DNA from: Enterocloster clostridioformis
Lineage (GTDB): Bacteria; Bacillota; Clostridia; Lachnospirales; Lachnospiraceae
Reading direction: 5' to 3'
Length of the DNA: 64,000 nucleotides
Assembly (NCBI RefSeq): GCF_020297485.1
Contig: NZ_JAIWZC010000001.1
Coordinates: forward strand, 1,798,001 to 1,862,000
The position numbers and the translations under genes are program-made. Shown here piece after piece: positions 17,121 through 26,290 of the stretch (its first letter is position 1; each line of letters begins with the position of its first letter). The notes beneath the pieces were generated by a model. It did no database searches. It saw nothing but the letters and a program-made list of their open reading frames with translations, and was not told where the DNA came from.

Positions 17121-17979
17121 GGTATTCACCTGCCAATCGGTCAAAAGGGCTGACGGCATTGCGGATGGCATTACCGGAAAGATGGACATAAATAGTGGTG
17201 GAAGACAAAGATTTATGTCCCATAAGCGCTTTTATGGTAAGCAGGTCGGTTCCGTTTTCATACAGATGGGTACCAAAAGCATGACGAAAGGAATGACAGG
17301 TAAGCCTGCGTTCCCATCCGAGCCTGTCCTCATGGGCATGGATGTGTCTTGAAAGGAAGAATGTGTCGATGGGTCTGTCCTCGCCACTTTGCTTTGGAAA
17401 AAGAAAGCCTTTTGGTCTGCCGTATTCAAACCAGTAGCGTGTCAGCAGGTCAAGTGCCGCTTTAGAAAGAATGGCATAGCGGTCATTCCTGTTTTTGGAG
17501 TGTGTGATGTGAAGCCGCATGTTTTTGCGGTCAACATCCTCGTAACGCAGACGGCATACTTCACCGATACGAAGCCCTGAGGAATACATGAGTGTAACCA
17601 TAGTCTTCTGCTTTAAATCAGGTATGGAAGAAATAAACTGCCATGTTTCCTGTTTCGAGGGAACATAGGGAAGGTACTCGTCAAACTTACGCATGGGAAG
17701 CTGTGTGTCATCCCATGTTTTGTGAAGAACATACATGGTGAAAAAGCGCAGTTGTGAAATGGCACAGTTGATGGTGCGGTCAGAAAGGTCTCTGGATTTC
17801 TGTAGCCATTTGATGTAGTCACGAAGTTCATCCCAGGAAACATCTTCTGGCGATTTGTGAAGAACATTTGCGAGGTAATCCAGATACGCCCGGATGTAAG
17901 TACAGTAATTTTTAAGGGTATGGTCGGTAAGACCGCGAAGGGAAATCATTTCCCTGAAAGAATTTAAATATTTGTCCAT
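17113..17979 (-). CDS. Tyrosine recombinase associated with IS91-type element
   Basis: 288 residues from ATG 17979 after AAGGAG. It has an N-terminal SAM-like domain and a C-terminal catalytic domain with Arg in SSGLRIGEVCRL, His-Arg in CHSFRHAFGTHL, His in MGHKSLSSTT and Tyr in TIYVHL. It is translationally coupled to the transposase. Such accessory integrases accompany a subset of IS91 elements, where they may resolve transposition intermediates. Confidence 0.92.
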   Translation of the reverse strand: MDKYLNSFREMISLRGLTDHTLKNYCTYIRAYLDYLANVLHKSPEDVSWDELRDYIKWLQKSRDLSDRTINCAISQLRFFTMYVLHKTWDDTQLPMRKFDEYLPYVPSKQETWQFISSIPDLKQKTMVTLMYSSGLRIGEVCRLRYEDVDRKNMRLHITHSKNRNDRYAILSKAALDLLTRYWFEYGRPKGFLFPKQSGEDRPIDTFFLSRHIHAHEDRLGWERRLTCHSFRHAFGTHLYENGTDLLTIKALMGHKSLSSTTIYVHLSGNAIRNAVSPFDRLAGEYHE

Positions 17980-18279
17980 AGTAAAATCTCCTTTGAAATG
18001 CAATAAAAACAGTAGTTACATTTCAAAAAGAGGTGGTGGACGAGTAAAAAAATAAGATATATAGTTGTTGAGTTTAGAAATCCATGATAACATAAGCATA
18101 GCAGTTCTTAAAGTTATGAAGTTGTTTGGTGTGGTAACTTAACAATACATCATAAATTTAAAAACTGCTATTTTTTATAAAAAAAGTGGTGGTTTTATGT
18201 ACCTTGGGCTAGCCGTCGCACTAGCGACTTGGTACAATAAGGCAATTGGAATTTAATCTGTGATTCTGACCACAGCGCG

Positions 18280-20493
18280 TTACATCATTGTATCATCCCG
18301 CAATGCTTCAGCCAGATTGATCGTGCACACATTCCGCCAGCCAAGATAATACGCCAATGCCACAGCACCCAAAATAGCCAGCATGAATATAGCGATTGGA
18401 ACCAATGGTGCCTCCGCAAGAAATGTTTCCAACTCAAGATAACTTATTTTTAACATATACCCAGCTGTAATCCCTGCAAGCGGAATCGTAAGGATAACCG
18501 GGCGCCCTGCGATAACCAGCGCTTCAATGCAGAACATCTTTTTAATTTCTTCCGGCGTCAATCCAACCGACATATATCTGGAAAATTCTCTTTTTCTTTG
18601 ACGTACAAATCCCAAGGTATTAGAAAACACATTTCCAATACCAATGATTGCAAGCAGTACACAAAAGCCGCCGAAAATCGCCATCATTCCCTGTATCTGC
18701 CTGTCGTTTGCTTCTTTTTTCTGAATACGGTTTTCACTTTCAGCCGCATAAGACCCAGTTATCATCTGGTCAATTTCCGCCTGTAAAACGTTTAGTTCTT
18801 CTAAGGCGGCGTTTTCATTTCCAAGAACGCAAATGTAGGAATCATCCTCACTGCCTGCAATTTGTCCTTTGATTTCATTCCACAAGGACACCGGAAGGAA
18901 ATGCACCAGTTCATAATAATTAATCGTTGCATATTCTTCTCTTAAAGCAGGAACCTGATCTGTATAGGACAAAACAGGTATTTCAACTGCTGTCCCTTCT
19001 TCACCCGAATGTCTTATCAGACTGGCCGCACTTTCCCCTTTAACATAGGGCATATACTGAGGGTGTCTAAAATCCGGGTTGGTCACATCTCGAATTTGAT
19101 TACGTATGACAGTTCCATCCAGCCGGGGTGTAATACCAATTTGTTCACAGTAAGCAGTAAAGCTGCTATCATCTAATATAATCATAGGAGCACTGACCTT
19201 CCAGCCTGCTGCTGTCTGCACTGCCTCGTCACCCGAAGCATGAGAAAAGTCTCCAAAGGACTTCATTTCATCACTCATTTCATCTTCTGTGATGGTTGTG
19301 CTTGCCATCGCCTTTTGATATACTGTGGCGCTTCTTACGCCGGGAAGGGCTTGTATCTTTTCAGTTTCTGTAAAAGAATCTACATCTGTATCCTTTATGG
19401 TAATCATAATATCCCAAACATCCTGATATTTATCGAAATAGGTTTCTCTTGTATTGATTCCTGATATGGTAAAAAAGCACTCCATAACCGTAAAAGCCAT
19501 GAATGAAAGTATCAGAGATAAGGAGGCCGTCCGCAGGGCTTTTCTCTGCGCCTTTAAGGCATTTCCTGCCAACTCCCCCTCTACGCCAAATAAAAGAGAA
19601 AGGACAGGAGAATTCCTTCTTCGTTTGAGTTGAAATTCTCCTGTATTCTTAATGGCTTCCAATGGCGCCAATTTGCTTAATGTTCGGGCGGGCAGCCATG
19701 CGGAAATCCATATGGTGATAATTGTCACTAACAGCGTCAGAGCCAGGACCAGCGGATGATATCCAAATACTGCCTCATGCCTGCCTGCTACCCGGCTTCC
19801 CAACAGCGCATTTATCATTTGTAAAAGCCCCATACTGATTGCAACCCCCAACAGATTCCCAAGTATGATTGGCATGGTGCAAAGTACGGCTGCCTCCTGC
19901 AGCAGACATGTCCGAATCTGTTTCGGTGTGGCTCCAATGCTGGAAAAAATGCCAAACTGATGAATCCTCGCATTCATGGATACAGCAAATGAATTGTGTA
20001 TAATGACAATCAGGGAGAAAGAGGTCATTATCATTATTATAATGAACATAGGAAACAGCAGTCTTGGGGCCATGTCCTGCGGACTGCGTATGAGATACAT
20101 TGCAAGAAGTTCATAGTTATAAGTAACTGCTTCCGGTAAAACTCCTGCCATTTCAGCAATCCGTGGTGTGTCCTCCAAAACCGTACCGTAATCATCAAAA
20201 TAGATGTCCAGTACCGTTTCGTGACCGTCCGCTGCCTCATCATTGACCACAACACTTTTTACATCTGCAAAGTTTCTTATGGCTTCCATGTCCTGTAAAT
20301 CAAACGTTCCAACAAGCCGGCTTTGCCAGCTGCCTTGGGTCAGTTTGATTCTTTCCACTTCATACTTCCATGCGTTATAGAATAAACCGCACAATAGGGA
20401 TAACAGCAAAGCAGATATAAACGCTGCTATCATAATGGAGAGTCCCGAGGAACGATTATTTTTAATATATCCGGCTGAATAATCTCTCCACAT
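18280..20493 (-). CDS. FtsX-type ABC permease (BceB/VraG-like)
   Basis: About 737 residues from ATG 20493, preceded by GGCGGAGGTGAGG overlapping the end of the ATPase gene. Ten hydrophobic helices are arranged 1+3+2+1+3. Two FtsX blocks are visible (RIHQFGIFSSIGATPKQIRT and KREFSRYMSVGLTPEEIKKM) with a large extracytoplasmic loop in between. It pairs with the ATPase and two-component genes upstream in one operon. Such modules sense and detoxify cell-wall peptide antibiotics, but this length and split loop also fit other FtsX exporters. Confidence 0.88.
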   Translation of the reverse strand: MWRDYSAGYIKNNRSSGLSIMIAAFISALLLSLLCGLFYNAWKYEVERIKLTQGSWQSRLVGTFDLQDMEAIRNFADVKSVVVNDEAADGHETVLDIYFDDYGTVLEDTPRIAEMAGVLPEAVTYNYELLAMYLIRSPQDMAPRLLFPMFIIIMIMTSFSLIVIIHNSFAVSMNARIHQFGIFSSIGATPKQIRTCLLQEAAVLCTMPIILGNLLGVAISMGLLQMINALLGSRVAGRHEAVFGYHPLVLALTLLVTIITIWISAWLPARTLSKLAPLEAIKNTGEFQLKRRRNSPVLSLLFGVEGELAGNALKAQRKALRTASLSLILSFMAFTVMECFFTISGINTRETYFDKYQDVWDIMITIKDTDVDSFTETEKIQALPGVRSATVYQKAMASTTITEDEMSDEMKSFGDFSHASGDEAVQTAAGWKVSAPMIILDDSSFTAYCEQIGITPRLDGTVIRNQIRDVTNPDFRHPQYMPYVKGESAASLIRHSGEEGTAVEIPVLSYTDQVPALREEYATINYYELVHFLPVSLWNEIKGQIAGSEDDSYICVLGNENAALEELNVLQAEIDQMITGSYAAESENRIQKKEANDRQIQGMMAIFGGFCVLLAIIGIGNVFSNTLGFVRQRKREFSRYMSVGLTPEEIKKMFCIEALVIAGRPVILTIPLAGITAGYMLKISYLELETFLAEAPLVPIAIFMLAILGAVALAYYLGWRNVCTINLAEALRDDTMM

Positions 20494-20498
20494 ATTCC

Positions 20499-21179
20499 TC
20501 ACCTCCGCCGTACATCGCATTTGATTGTTCCATCTTCGATGGTTATAATGCGGTCTGCTTCCAAAGCCACCTTTTCGTCATGGGTAATTAGCAGAATGGT
20601 CTGCTCCAGATTCCGATTGGATAGTTTCAGCATATCTATGATTTCTTTGGAATTTTTCTGGTCCAGGTTTCCAGTTGGTTCGTCTGCCAAAAGCAGCGCC
20701 GGCCGATAAATCAGAGAGCGTGCAATCGCAACTCTTTGCTGTTGCCCTCCTGACAGCTGACTTGGTAACGCCTCAAGCCTGTCAAAAATGCCAAGGGAAC
20801 GGACCACCTGTTCAAAGTACTCTTTGCTTGGTTTCTTTTTATCCAGTGTAAGAGGCATAAGAATATTTTTCCGCACGGTAAGCGTGGGAATCAGGTTATA
20901 GAACTGATATACAAGTCCAACCTTTCTGCGGCGGAAAATAGCAGCCTGTGTACGATTTAGTTTAGAAAGGTCTGTCCCATCTATGGTTACTGTTCCGCTT
21001 GTGGGTTTGTCTACACTGCCCAGGATATGTAATAGCGTAGACTTACCGGAACCGGACGCTCCAACAATGGCTACAAATTCCCCTTTGTTGACTGTCAAAT
21101 CAATCCCATCCAGTGCAGCCACCTGATTATCGCCGGAACCGTACACCTTACGGACCCCTTCGCATGTTAGAATGTTCAT
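20499..21179 (-). CDS. ABC transporter ATP-binding protein (MacB/BceA-like)
   Basis: 226 residues. Walker A GASGSGKSTLLH, Q-loop YQFYNLIPTLTV, signature LSGGQQQRVAIARSL, Walker B LLLADEPTGNLD and H-loop LLITHD are all intact. It is preceded by its own promoter region, which carries the 16-bp motif also found in front of the response regulator. Confidence 0.95.
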   Translation of the reverse strand: MNILTCEGVRKVYGSGDNQVAALDGIDLTVNKGEFVAIVGASGSGKSTLLHILGSVDKPTSGTVTIDGTDLSKLNRTQAAIFRRRKVGLVYQFYNLIPTLTVRKNILMPLTLDKKKPSKEYFEQVVRSLGIFDRLEALPSQLSGGQQQRVAIARSLIYRPALLLADEPTGNLDQKNSKEIIDMLKLSNRNLEQTILLITHDEKVALEADRIITIEDGTIKCDVRRR

Positions 21180-21240
21180 TTGCTTCTTACCTCCTGCTAT
21201 AATGTTTTGGAATTTTATATTTTCATTATAGCAAATGAAA

Positions 21241-21256
21241 ATTACAACTTAGTGAC
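21241..21256 (-). promoter_or_regulatory. Putative response-regulator box, ABC promoter
   Basis: ATTACAACTTAGTGAC on the plus strand overlaps the last codons of the kinase gene. On the minus strand it lies just upstream of TATAAT (21227-21232), at a spacing that puts the motif at the -35 position. It matches the box at 23147-23162 at 15 of 16 bases. Confidence 0.6.
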
Positions 21257-22433
21257 TGTAAAAACGAATTTCAAAACAGGCTCCGGCGCCTTGCCTGTTA
21301 CTGGCCCGTAACGTACCGTTCTGACGTTCAATAATTTCTTTTGCCAGTGCAAGCCCAATTCCAATGCCTCCCTCATGAGCATTATGGCCACGATAAAACC
21401 GCTCAAAAAGATGGGGCATATCCTCCTTTAGAAAACCGTCCCCCTCATCCCAAATCATGATATCAGTGTAGAGAGAATTCTGTTCATACGCGCAGTGAAC
21501 AACTCCGCCTGGATTATGTTCCATACAATTTTTCATCAAATTTATAACAGCCTCCATTGTCCAGTCCAAATCGGCAGTAACTGCCATCTCGCCCAGTTCC
21601 GGAATATCAACAGCAGTTCCTGTTTCTGTCAATAGTTCCTGTAAATTATCTGCTGCAAGGACAAGTACAGTAAAAACATCAACAACCTCCTTTTCAAGAA
21701 CCAGCGTCCCTGCATCAAGGCGGGATATAACAAGCAGGGCTTCCTCCAAATGACTAAGACGGAGAAGCTGCTTTTGTATTTGAGCCAACTGATCTTTCCT
21801 TATTTCTTTTTGCATTGTCTGCACAGATAAGGAAATTGCAGTAATCGGTGTTTTTATTTGATGTGCAATATTGGATAGATTTTCCGCAAACTTATTTTTC
21901 ACCTGCACAGCTGTTTCTTTTGTTTGATAGAGATATGTCACAGTCTTATAGATTTCATCCTCTAATTTTGAAAAATCGTCCTCACCGGTAGAAGAAAGGA
22001 TAGCGGCTTTTCCTATATTCGCCTGTTCCAGATATTCTGCCAAAGCCCGAATACGCATGCATTCCCTTTGATTTCGATAAAATAAGGTGATCATTAAAAG
22101 CAAGAAACCAATCAATCCCCCTGCCGTCACAAATAAAACCTGTTTCCTATACGTCAAATTGGAAAAATCAGAAACCTGGTAACCTAACACAGATAAAACA
22201 TTATCCTTCGCTGCACTATCTGCATTTTTGCTTGTATATTCCTTTAATGCGGCTGAAATGATGCTTTCTGTTTCTGGCTCCTGCTCTAACACTTCCCCAC
22301 AAACAGCATTCAGCAATCTAAATTGAAGCCGGCTGTCATAGTTAGATATCATCATAACAGAAAGCGCCGAAGTTATGAGACTGACAGACAGTACAAGTCC
22401 TATTGTGGCCAATATGTTTTTCTGCCTGCTCAT
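21249..22433 (-). CDS. Sensor histidine kinase of ABC-linked two-component system
   Basis: 394 residues with two N-terminal membrane helices (about 10-30 and 100-118) flanking a short outer domain of about 70 residues. The HisKA motif NIAHQIKTPITAIS carries the phospho-His, followed by N box LMKNCMEHNPGG, G1 IWDEGDGF and G2 GIGIGLALAKEI. It overlaps the regulator stop by ATGA. The outer domain is larger than in intramembrane-sensing BceS kinases, so it might sense a ligand directly. Confidence 0.93.
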   Translation of the reverse strand: MSRQKNILATIGLVLSVSLITSALSVMMISNYDSRLQFRLLNAVCGEVLEQEPETESIISAALKEYTSKNADSAAKDNVLSVLGYQVSDFSNLTYRKQVLFVTAGGLIGFLLLMITLFYRNQRECMRIRALAEYLEQANIGKAAILSSTGEDDFSKLEDEIYKTVTYLYQTKETAVQVKNKFAENLSNIAHQIKTPITAISLSVQTMQKEIRKDQLAQIQKQLLRLSHLEEALLVISRLDAGTLVLEKEVVDVFTVLVLAADNLQELLTETGTAVDIPELGEMAVTADLDWTMEAVINLMKNCMEHNPGGVVHCAYEQNSLYTDIMIWDEGDGFLKEDMPHLFERFYRGHNAHEGGIGIGLALAKEIIERQNGTLRASNRQGAGACFEIRFYSH

Positions 22434-23101
22434 ATCGTATCCTCCATGCTGTATCCCACGCTTCTGACTGTTTTTAAACAGGAAGGCTGATGTAATTTAT
22501 CCCGCAGACGCTTCATTGTGACTGTAAGAGTGTTATTATTCACATAGTTTCCATTCACATCCCATACCTGCTCTAAAATTTTTTCCCTGGTTACAGTCCG
22601 GCCTTTATTCTGCATCAAATACAGAAGCAGTTGGTATTCTGCCGCGCTCAAACAGATTTCCTCCAACTGACAGGAGACGGTTCTGCGGTTCTGGTCAATT
22701 AAAATCCCATCACAGGAGAGATACGGTTCTGCCGCATAATGAGTTCTCCGAAGTAAGGCCAAAATTCTTGAGTACAATACTTCCAATTCAAACGGTTTTA
22801 CCACATAATCATCCGCACCGTTTTGAAAGCCTGATACAATGTCATGGGAATCCCCTCGTACGGTAAGGAAAATGATGGGAAGTTCTTTCCAGTTGCTGCG
22901 AATCCATTTGCATAAACTGTCTCCATGTCCATCCGGCATGTTCCAATCTAACAGAATAATGGCCGGCACATGTTTTTTTAAAGCCTGTTTCATTCCTGCA
23001 AGTGTTCCGCATATTGTTACCTTGAAATTTCTATGTTCTAAATATTCTTTTACAATCATAGCGATGTTCGGATCATCTTCGGCATAATATAATTCAGTCA
23101 T
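22430..23101 (-). CDS. OmpR-family response regulator of ABC-linked system
   Basis: About 223 residues from ATG 23101 (MTELYYAEDD) after AAGGTGG. The receiver has acidic pocket EDD, phospho-acceptor Asp in ILLDWNMPDG, Thr in FLTVRG and Lys in VVKPFE. The winged helix ends VKTVRSVGYSME-like. It is first in the operon, and probably acts at its own promoter and at the ABC promoter through the shared box. Confidence 0.94.
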   Translation of the reverse strand: MTELYYAEDDPNIAMIVKEYLEHRNFKVTICGTLAGMKQALKKHVPAIILLDWNMPDGHGDSLCKWIRSNWKELPIIFLTVRGDSHDIVSGFQNGADDYVVKPFELEVLYSRILALLRRTHYAAEPYLSCDGILIDQNRRTVSCQLEEICLSAAEYQLLLYLMQNKGRTVTREKILEQVWDVNGNYVNNNTLTVTMKRLRDKLHQPSCLKTVRSVGYSMEDTI

Positions 23102-23146
23102 CTTTTTTTCCACCTTGACTTTTTATATCTATTATATCAGAAAAGT

Positions 23147-23162
23147 ATTACAACTCAGTGAC
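23147..23162 (-). promoter_or_regulatory. Putative response-regulator box, regulator promoter
   Basis: ATTACAACTCAGTGAC on the plus strand. On the minus strand it is followed by a TATAAT at 23131-23136, the same geometry as at 21241-21256. It is read as an autoregulatory operator. Confidence 0.6.
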
Positions 23163-23219
23163 CAATTTGCCCGTAAACAGGAAAAGCTGCTGATATGTTC
23201 CCATTACCTTTTTATAGTA

Positions 23220-23411
23220 TCACCTGAAACATACAATAATATAGGGGGGCACAATCGGTTTGTATAAAAGCATGGTGATTCCTGCATTAAGACCACCTTT
23301 GATTAAGTTGATGGGTAAAAATGCGGGGAGTAATAATTCCACCACGGCTTCTCTTGGATACCCCATGTAGAACGGGGTAATTAAATCTTCCGTTTTCTTC
23401 ATTTGCACCAT
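23220..23411 (-). pseudogene. ECF riboflavin-type S component (RibU-like), C-terminal fragment
   Basis: The frame contains YMGYPREAVVELLLPAFLPI, then NLIKGGLNAGITMLLYKPIV, the last two helices of a RibU-type vitamin-binding membrane protein. Only about 50 residues of about 190 remain. A closely similar fragment lies at 44185-44570. Confidence 0.7.
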
Positions 23412-23624
23412 CCTTCACCGGATTGGAAACTAAATGGCATATAGCATAAAAATTATAGCAAATTTCTGATTATCTTTGCATTAGTTGGCAAATGTCGGTT
23501 TGGCCTGGAATCACGGGCTTTTCCGTCAGTTTTCATTATGGAAGATACACGGCATAACTCGGCATTTCCAAGCCTCATTTTGCAATCAACAATCGTAAAA
23601 AGGTAGTAGAATTGGGCTTTACTA

Positions 23625-24000
23625 CTAAGCTGCGAGCCTATCCATTTCAGCCTTTGCAGAAGCGTATGTTGCGTATGCGTAACCAGTCTCGCTGTCCCGG
23701 AGAAGCTGATAATCCACATTGATCTGCCGGTTGACAAAATCAAGATTGACCGTCAGTCCGCAAAATTCGGAGACACGTAGGCCGGTTCCCAGAAAAATAA
23801 TGATCTCGTCACGATACTTCCAATAGACCGGATTGCCAGCAGCGAAAGAAAGAAGACTGTCCTCCTGCTCCTGGGTCAATGCGATCTTTTCCTCTGTGTC
23901 TTCCTCCAGGACAGTATCCAGGGCGAAGTTGAAAGGTTCCTCCGCTAACTTGCAAACGACTCTCTTAAAACTATGATTGGGGTTATAAAATTTTCCTTTT
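23625..24000 (-). pseudogene. Tn916-type integrase fragment
   Basis: Minus-strand reading from about 24000: YNPNHSFKRVVCKLAEEPFN, then ALTQEQEDSLLSFAAGNPVY and IIIFLGTGLRVSEFCGLTVN with the catalytic Arg, then DFVNRQINVDYQLLRD. The match ends near ASAKAEMDRLAA. The second half of the catalytic domain is gone. It marks a former conjugative-element end. Confidence 0.7.
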
Positions 24001-24127
24001 TCACCCCGGCTTTCAACAAGAATGGTTCCTTAGAGGCGCCTTTACAGATTGGGTATATTGATTTACAATCTGATAATCTTGTTTTATTCGAACAAAATAA
24101 TTATAATGCAATTTGTGGAGGTATACT

Positions 24128-24316
24128 ATGGATTATATGACATTGAAAGAAGCAGGCGAAAAATGGGGTGTTACCCCGAGATGGATAAATTATTACTGTG
24201 CCGCAGGCCGTATTCCCGGTGCCATGAAAATAGCGACAATCTGGTTAATACCCAAAGAGGCCAAAAAGCCGGTTGACGGCAGGACAAAGCAAGGAAAGGA
24301 GCAAAAGCATGAATAA
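24128..24316 (+). CDS. Small MerR/excisionase-like HTH protein
   Basis: 62 residues starting MDYMTLKEAGEKWGVTPRWI after TGGAGG. LKEAGEKWGVTPRWINYYCA is a winged-helix excisionase-like reader, with GRIPGAMKIATIWLIP as the wing. Its last codons overlap the response regulator start at 24309, so the two are co-translated. Such proteins often head clostridial two-component/ABC operons after element excision, and it may autoregulate the module. Confidence 0.8.
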   Translation: MDYMTLKEAGEKWGVTPRWINYYCAAGRIPGAMKIATIWLIPKEAKKPVDGRTKQGKEQKHE

Positions 24317-25001
24317 AATACTTTTGCTGGAAGATGATGTAAGTCTGATTGATGGTTTAGTCTACTCTTTGAAAAAGAATGGATTTGATATTGAAGTCGC
24401 CCGTACTGTGCGTGAAGCATTCCAATATGAGTTAAACCAATACGACCTGCTCATTTTGGATGTAACGCTCCCAGACGGAACAGGATTTGATGTCTGTGAA
24501 AAAGTGAGAAAAGAAAATCAGCAGATACCAATTATCTTTTTAACCGCATCCGATGAAGAAGTCAGTATCATCCGCGGACTGGACAGCGGCGGAGATGATT
24601 ATGTCACAAAACCTTTTAAATTAGGGGAGCTATGTTCCCGTATTCGCGCCCTGCTACGCAGAGCCAGAGTATCTGACGGAGAGAACGGTTCTACTATCGT
24701 CTGCGGAGACATTTCGATTGATCTTTTGGGCAGCCGTGTATCCTTAAAAGGAAAAAACCTTGATTTAACAAGCGCTGAATATCGTCTGCTTTGTCTAATG
24801 ATTCGGAATGCGAACCGCATTGTTGCCAGAGAAGTTATTCTTAACGAGTTGTGGGATGCCACAGGAAACTTTGTAGATGACAATACCCTGTCAGTGTATG
24901 TGCGGCGGCTCCGTGAAAAGGTGGAAACAGAGCCCTCCCACCCAGAGCATTTAATAACGGTTCGTGGATTCGGCTACCAATGGAAAGAGGTATCTATATG
25001 A
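24309..25001 (+). CDS. OmpR-family response regulator, second ABC module
   Basis: 230 residues from ATG 24309 (MNKILLLEDDVSLIDG) after AAAGGAG; the longer frame to 24273 has no site. The receiver Asp is in LLILDVTLPDGTG, Thr in FLTASD and Lys in VTKPFK. The C-terminal winged helix ends LITVRGFGYQW. It overlaps the kinase start by ATGA. Confidence 0.95.
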   Translation: MNKILLLEDDVSLIDGLVYSLKKNGFDIEVARTVREAFQYELNQYDLLILDVTLPDGTGFDVCEKVRKENQQIPIIFLTASDEEVSIIRGLDSGGDDYVTKPFKLGELCSRIRALLRRARVSDGENGSTIVCGDISIDLLGSRVSLKGKNLDLTSAEYRLLCLMIRNANRIVAREVILNELWDATGNFVDDNTLSVYVRRLREKVETEPSHPEHLITVRGFGYQWKEVSI

Positions 25002-26227
25002 GCTTTTACCGCGATAAACAGATTAAAGGCTTTTGTTCTTTCTTAATCATATACTCTCTATTACTTCTTATCGCAGGATTTTCTTTGGGCATGAGCCAGA
25101 TTCATCATGTAAAATCATTGTATCTTACGCATGATGAAGCAATGGCATCTTCCCTTTTAGAACAGGGCGTATCCCGGGGTGTGATTGCTGTTGCACTCAA
25201 TAATTCAGAAATCAGCGAGGCTGGACGGAGCCTGCTGGTCTCTGTTGGTATGGACAATCCGGTTCAAAATCGTATGTCACCTTTTGTCAGCCGCCTGCAA
25301 AAGGATATGTTTGGTTCCATTTTGGCGGCTGTTGTTTTTTTTATACTGATGCTCGCTGTTGGGACATTCATTTTCTTTTGGAAAAGGAAGAACCTGTATC
25401 TGCGAGCAGAGCAGGTGTTGACCAACTATATCAATGGGGATTACTCCTGCCATTTGCCGCAAAATCACGAAGGCACAATTTTCCAGATTTTTTCTTCAGT
25501 GGAACAGCTTGCCACGATGTTACAGTCCAAGAGTGAAACAGAGCATCAAACAAAGGAGTTTTTGAAGGGCACTATATCCGATATATCACACCAATTAAAA
25601 ACACCTCTGTCCGCTCTTGCCCTGTACCAGGAAATCATTGAAGCAGAACCGGAAAATACCGATACAGTGAGACAGTTTGTTGCTAAGATGGGGGTATCTT
25701 TAAAACGCATGGAGCAGTTGATACAATCCATGCTCAAAATAACCCGTTTAGATACAGGAACGATTATATTTGAAAAGAATGCTTGTGTTGTATCAAAGCT
25801 GATTGCACACTCCATCAATGACCTGACCACCAGGGCCAGAAATGAAGACAAGAAAATTGTGCTGGCCGGTGACAGCAGCCAAACGCTGGTCTGTGATATG
25901 GAATGGACGGGAGAAGCCATCGGGAATCTTGTTAAAAATGCGATGGAGCACACGCAACCAGGTGGAACAATTGAAATTACATGGGAGCGCACTCCGGTTA
26001 TGCTTCGGATTTTTATTTCCGACAATGGCGATGGTATTGCACCAGAGGATATACACCATATTTTTAAGCGTTTTTACCGTAGTAAACATTCACTGGATAC
26101 ACAGGGGATTGGACTGGGGCTTCCCCTCGCCAAGTCAATTATTGAAGGGCAAGGCGGCATCATCTCTGCAAAAAGTGAATTATACCAGGGCACGACCTTT
26201 ACCCTCTCCTTTCTTACGGAAATGTAA
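24998..26227 (+). CDS. Sensor histidine kinase, second ABC module
   Basis: 409 residues from ATG 24998. Two membrane helices (about 8-30 and 105-128) flank a ~70-residue outer segment. The HisKA motif DISHQLKTPLSALALY is followed by N box LVKNAMEHTQPGG, FISDNGDGI and GIGLGLPLAKSII. It is in the same arrangement as the kinase of the first module but clearly a different lineage. Confidence 0.94.
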   Translation: MSFYRDKQIKGFCSFLIIYSLLLLIAGFSLGMSQIHHVKSLYLTHDEAMASSLLEQGVSRGVIAVALNNSEISEAGRSLLVSVGMDNPVQNRMSPFVSRLQKDMFGSILAAVVFFILMLAVGTFIFFWKRKNLYLRAEQVLTNYINGDYSCHLPQNHEGTIFQIFSSVEQLATMLQSKSETEHQTKEFLKGTISDISHQLKTPLSALALYQEIIEAEPENTDTVRQFVAKMGVSLKRMEQLIQSMLKITRLDTGTIIFEKNACVVSKLIAHSINDLTTRARNEDKKIVLAGDSSQTLVCDMEWTGEAIGNLVKNAMEHTQPGGTIEITWERTPVMLRIFISDNGDGIAPEDIHHIFKRFYRSKHSLDTQGIGLGLPLAKSIIEGQGGIISAKSELYQGTTFTLSFLTEM

Positions 26228-26290
26228 GGTCAAATTCACCTCATTGTAAGCTATCCCTGCTATCCTTAAGGGAAAGGAGGTATTGATACC

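Larger units (their letters stand above)
15773..18237 (-). mobile_element. IS91-type element with tyrosine recombinase, 14-bp inverted ends
   Basis: TTGTACCAAGTCGC at 15773-15786 is repeated in inverse orientation at 18224-18237. The right end forms a longer hairpin with ACCTTGGGCTAGCCGTCGCACT-type sequence beginning at 18200. Between them are a phage-type integrase and a Y2 HUH transposase with overlapping frames. IS91/ISCR elements move by rolling circle and can carry flanking DNA. The inverted ends were read directly; the exact boundaries are inferred from them. Confidence 0.75.

Noticed and set aside
22900..24130. FMN riboswitch upstream of the RibU-like fragments
   Set aside because: The conserved AGGGG...GAACCC core was not found near either fragment; both lack their 5' ends.
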